Origin: Bacillota bacterium
GTDB taxonomy: Bacteria; Bacillota; Clostridia; Christensenellales; UMGS416
Assembly: GCA_023428265.1 (NCBI GenBank)
Contig: JAEYYW010000174.1
Location: 1-15,236 of the forward strand
Length of the DNA stretch: 15,236 nucleotides
Direction: 5' to 3'
Within the stretch, counting starts at the first letter, position 1; each line of letters starts with the position of its first letter. Below the pieces are notes generated by a model. The model was given only the letters and a program-made list of their open reading frames with translations, did not search any database and was not told the DNA's origin. The position numbers were made by a program, and so were the translations under genes. Below are positions 13,218 to 15,236 of the stretch, one piece after another.

Positions 13218-14013
13218 ACGCATAAACCGAGTGTGTGCTTCTGCCAATGCCCGGATCCTCATAGATCCACCCGCCGGGCAACCCGAGCTCCTTTGCCACC
13301 AACTCAAAGTGACAGGCCGCAATGCCCATATCCACCCGCGTGATATCTCCGTATCCGGTGTTGCGGTAGAAATGAAACGCACGTCCCTGCCTTACCACGC
13401 GCCATGGCTGACCGTTGGATGCCGACGGCGCCAGCCGCACGGCTTCCAGCGCATTGCGCCACTCCCCCGCATCTTCTTCTGAAAGCGGCGTATCAAATGA
13501 GCCTTCATAGAACAGGGATGCCCACGGTTTACGCCTTGCGGAGCCGATTGTGCCGCGCATCAATGAGTCTAGAAGTGTGCGGCGAACGGCAGGCAGCCCA
13601 ATGGGTGAAACACAGATGATCTTCTCATCCGATGCGAGAGGCACGGCATGGGAGAAATCAGCTCTACGATAAGTGCCGGCCAGCCAGCAGGTGCCGACGC
13701 CAAGCGCGGCAGCCTCCAGCACGGCCCTTTCCATCGACCAGCCCAGACCCTCGCGGTCTCTGTCACCGCTTTTAACCACACCGGCAAAATAGGCGGACGC
13801 GCCGCGGATCACACCGTAGGTGCCAAGCTGTTTGCCCACCAGTTTTACGGCATCCAGAATCGGGAGGCGCACCGCCGCGCCAAAGGGATTTGGCTGGCAG
13901 CGGAGAAAGGCCTGTTCCAGTGCTTCAAGCGTTTCCGATGAAAGAGATCTGCCGTCAAAGGAACGGCAGGAGTTGCGTTTTTGGATCAGCTCCCTCCACA
14001 TACCTTGAGCCAT
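13192..14013 (-). CDS. Nitroreductase family protein (TM1586-like)
   Basis: A 273-residue FMN-dependent oxidoreductase. The N-terminal half opens with WRELIQKRNSCRSFDGRSL, the RxSxRxF phosphate-binding start of nitroreductases. The second half includes ERAVLEAAALGVGTCWLAGTYRR and EAVRLAPSASNGQPWRV, where the family's LAPSxxNxQPW motif appears late. This order is typical of the fused-repeat TM1586-type putative nitroreductases. The ATG at 14013 has GAGGAG upstream, lying over the end of the yqeK-like gene, so translation is probably coupled. Substrate and partner unknown. It is the last gene of the tex-yqeK operon and overlaps the convergent deaminase gene. Confidence 0.88.
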   Translation of the reverse strand: MAQGMWRELIQKRNSCRSFDGRSLSSETLEALEQAFLRCQPNPFGAAVRLPILDAVKLVGKQLGTYGVIRGASAYFAGVVKSGDRDREGLGWSMERAVLEAAALGVGTCWLAGTYRRADFSHAVPLASDEKIICVSPIGLPAVRRTLLDSLMRGTIGSARRKPWASLFYEGSFDTPLSEEDAGEWRNALEAVRLAPSASNGQPWRVVRQGRAFHFYRNTGYGDITRVDMGIAACHFELVAKELGLPGGWIYEDPGIGRSTHSVYAFTWSQPID

Positions 14014-14014
14014 T

Positions 14015-14629
14015 TTAATCACTCCTCGCAGATTCTTGCTCCAGCAAATACTCGTAAGCACCGGAGAGCCAAGGATGAAGCACCTTTAGTTGCTCTTTTT
14101 GCCGCACTAGATAGGAAATGTATGCCAGAGAGCCTCGTTCAAGAGAAGTTTCCAATCCATCAAGCAACTCGGCCAGATATGGTGGGCATCCCTCTTGATC
14201 CCAACTTATTTTATCAGCCAAGAACAGAACCATATCGAGTTTGGATGGTTTGGCCTTGAGCGTGGTATGGCAGCATATGGCGCTCAAGATATCTGCATCA
14301 TAAATATGATAGCGCTCAGCGGCTAAAACAAATGAGACGCGCTGATGCAAAATCAACGGGAAAATACGCTCCTCCGGCAGGGCGACAATCCTACGCTTGG
14401 CGAGGAATCCGATCCGTTCAGGACTAGGTATGATCACACCAATATCGTGAAGAAGCGCTGCAATAGCAGCCTTGTCGGGATCTACATCAAATCTTCGTGC
14501 CTATTTTACCGCTTCTTCTGACACCTGAACACAGTGAACTCCAATCCTGGCATATCCCGTTTCATGAAGCGTCTCGAGCACCTGACACTTGAGTTCCTCA
14601 GCACCGACTGCAGTTAGCTCAGGATTCAA
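14015..14629 (-). pseudogene. yqeK: YqeK-like HD hydrolase gene with in-frame amber stop
   Basis: The minus-strand frame from TTG 14629 reads LNPELTAVGAEELKCQVLETLHETGYA, then VHCVQVSEEAVK, a TAG stop (14503-14501), then ARRFDVDPDKAAIAALLHDIG and on to the C-terminus at 14015. YqeK proteins are metal-dependent HD-domain hydrolases that cleave diadenosine tetraphosphate. The metal-binding residues are all still encoded: His of VHCVQV, LLHDI, LILHQ, CCHTT and Asp of FLADKIS. The rest of the reading is uninterrupted. This suggests a recent nonsense mutation, a sequencing error, or readthrough. AAAGGA lies 10 nt before the TTG, which is 1 nt after the tex stop. A restart at GTG 14437 would leave a fragment without the first ligands. 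Confidence 0.8.
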
Positions 14630-14630
14630 A

Positions 14631-15236
14631 TCAGTTCAGTCCTTTCATCGAAAGAGAAATCCTCTTCCGCTGCACATCCACCGCCAGCACTTTGACTTTC
14701 ACCACGTCCCCCACCTTGACCACATCCATCGGGTTTTTCACAAAGCGATCTGCCAGCTCCGACACATGAACAAGGCCGTCCTGATGCACGCCGATATCCA
14801 CAAAGGCGCCGAAGTCCGCCACGTTGCGCACGGTGCCGTTCAGCACCATGCCGGGGGCCAGGTCTTTCATCTCCAGCACGTCGCTGGAAAGGATGGGCTT
14901 GGGCAGCTCATCGCGAGGGTCCCGCCCGGGCTTCATCAGTTCATCCAGAATGTCCTGCAGCGTGGGCACACCCACACCGATCTGCCGGGCAACGGTCTCA
15001 AGACCGCGCTTCTGCACCTCCGGTACAAGGCCTGCAATGCGGCGGTCGGCAACATCCTTCAGCGTGAACCCTGTCAACGCCAGCAGCTTCTCCGCCGCCT
15101 CATAAGATTCGGGATGCACCCCTGTGTTGTCCAGGATGTCTTTGCCGCCGGGGATGCGCAGGAAGCCGACGCACTGCTCGAAGGCCTTGGCCCCCAGCTT
15201 TTTCACTTTCAGAAGTTCCTTTCGGCTGCGGATGCG
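14631..15236 (-). CDS. tex: Tex family RNA-binding protein, C-terminal part (gene enters from right edge)
   Basis: The last 201 residues of Tex are present, in frame from the window edge (RIRSRKELLKVKKLGAKAFEQCVGFLRIPGG). The helix-hairpin-helix region of the YqgF/HhH core comes first. A linker follows (LVPEVQKRGLETVARQIGVGVPTLQDILDELMKPGRDPRDEL). The gene ends with an S1 domain, LAPGMVLNGTVRNVADFGAFVDIGVHQDGLVHVSELADRFVKNP, finishing KRISLSMKGLN. Tex is a conserved nucleic-acid-binding transcription accessory factor. It heads a minus-strand set with the yqeK-like gene and the nitroreductase, with gaps of 1 nt each. Confidence 0.95.
   Translation of the reverse strand, partial: RIRSRKELLKVKKLGAKAFEQCVGFLRIPGGKDILDNTGVHPESYEAAEKLLALTGFTLKDVADRRIAGLVPEVQKRGLETVARQIGVGVPTLQDILDELMKPGRDPRDELPKPILSSDVLEMKDLAPGMVLNGTVRNVADFGAFVDIGVHQDGLVHVSELADRFVKNPMDVVKVGDVVKVKVLAVDVQRKRISLSMKGLN

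Noticed and set aside
14501..14503. TAG as a recoded sense codon (for example pyrrolysine)
   Set aside because: TAG is used as the ordinary stop of the ABC ATPase (3439-3441) and pucR (7134-7136) genes, and no recoding signal is visible.

Overview
The window looks like the chromosome of a fairly GC-rich anaerobic Clostridia-type Firmicute. The grounds are Gram-positive style AGGAGG ribosome binding sites, a PucR-family regulator, a small single-cluster clostridial ferredoxin, an ABC importer with a lipoprotein binding protein, and G/C-run palindromic intergenic repeats of a kind I associate with Oscillospirales/Christensenellales-like genomes. The genus cannot be told from the sequence.

Positions 1-8294 (all minus strand) form one functional block. 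In the direction of transcription it runs: PucR regulator, class III aminotransferase, iron-type alcohol dehydrogenase, a repeat element, ABC ATPase, two permeases, an NMT1/ThiY-type binding lipoprotein, a second repeat region, and the first 62 codons of a dihydropyrimidinase that leaves the window at base 1. The best reading is an extended reductive pyrimidine degradation cluster. The importer brings in a pyrimidine-like substrate, dihydropyrimidinase opens the reduced ring, the aminotransferase removes the beta-alanine amino group, and the dehydrogenase reduces malonate semialdehyde to 3-hydroxypropionate. Dihydropyrimidine dehydrogenase and beta-ureidopropionase are not in the window. The ATPase, aminotransferase and pucR genes each have a terminator-like hairpin plus U tract just before the ribosome binding site. 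For two of them a good sigma-A-type promoter lies only 13 nt before the hairpin.

Positions 8421-10223 (minus) hold a second compact operon: a YhfW-type FAD oxidoreductase without its usual C-terminal Rieske domain, a 62-residue [4Fe-4S] ferredoxin and a small cupin. Divergent from it, on the plus strand, is L-lactate dehydrogenase (10303-11241).

Positions 11304-13217 (plus) form a third unit with a strong predicted promoter: a soluble GGDEF protein with a C-terminal ribbon-helix-helix-like tail and an altered GGDQF signature, a Nudix hydrolase whose N-terminus appears frameshifted, and a CDA-fold nucleoside deaminase. Convergent to it (minus, 13192-15236) is a tex - yqeK - nitroreductase operon, in which the yqeK-like gene carries an in-frame amber stop.

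The items most worth a second look are the circularly permuted binding protein, the repeated leader-hairpin arrangement in the pyrimidine block, the GGDEF-RHH fusion, and the FAD oxidoreductase/ferredoxin/cupin set.
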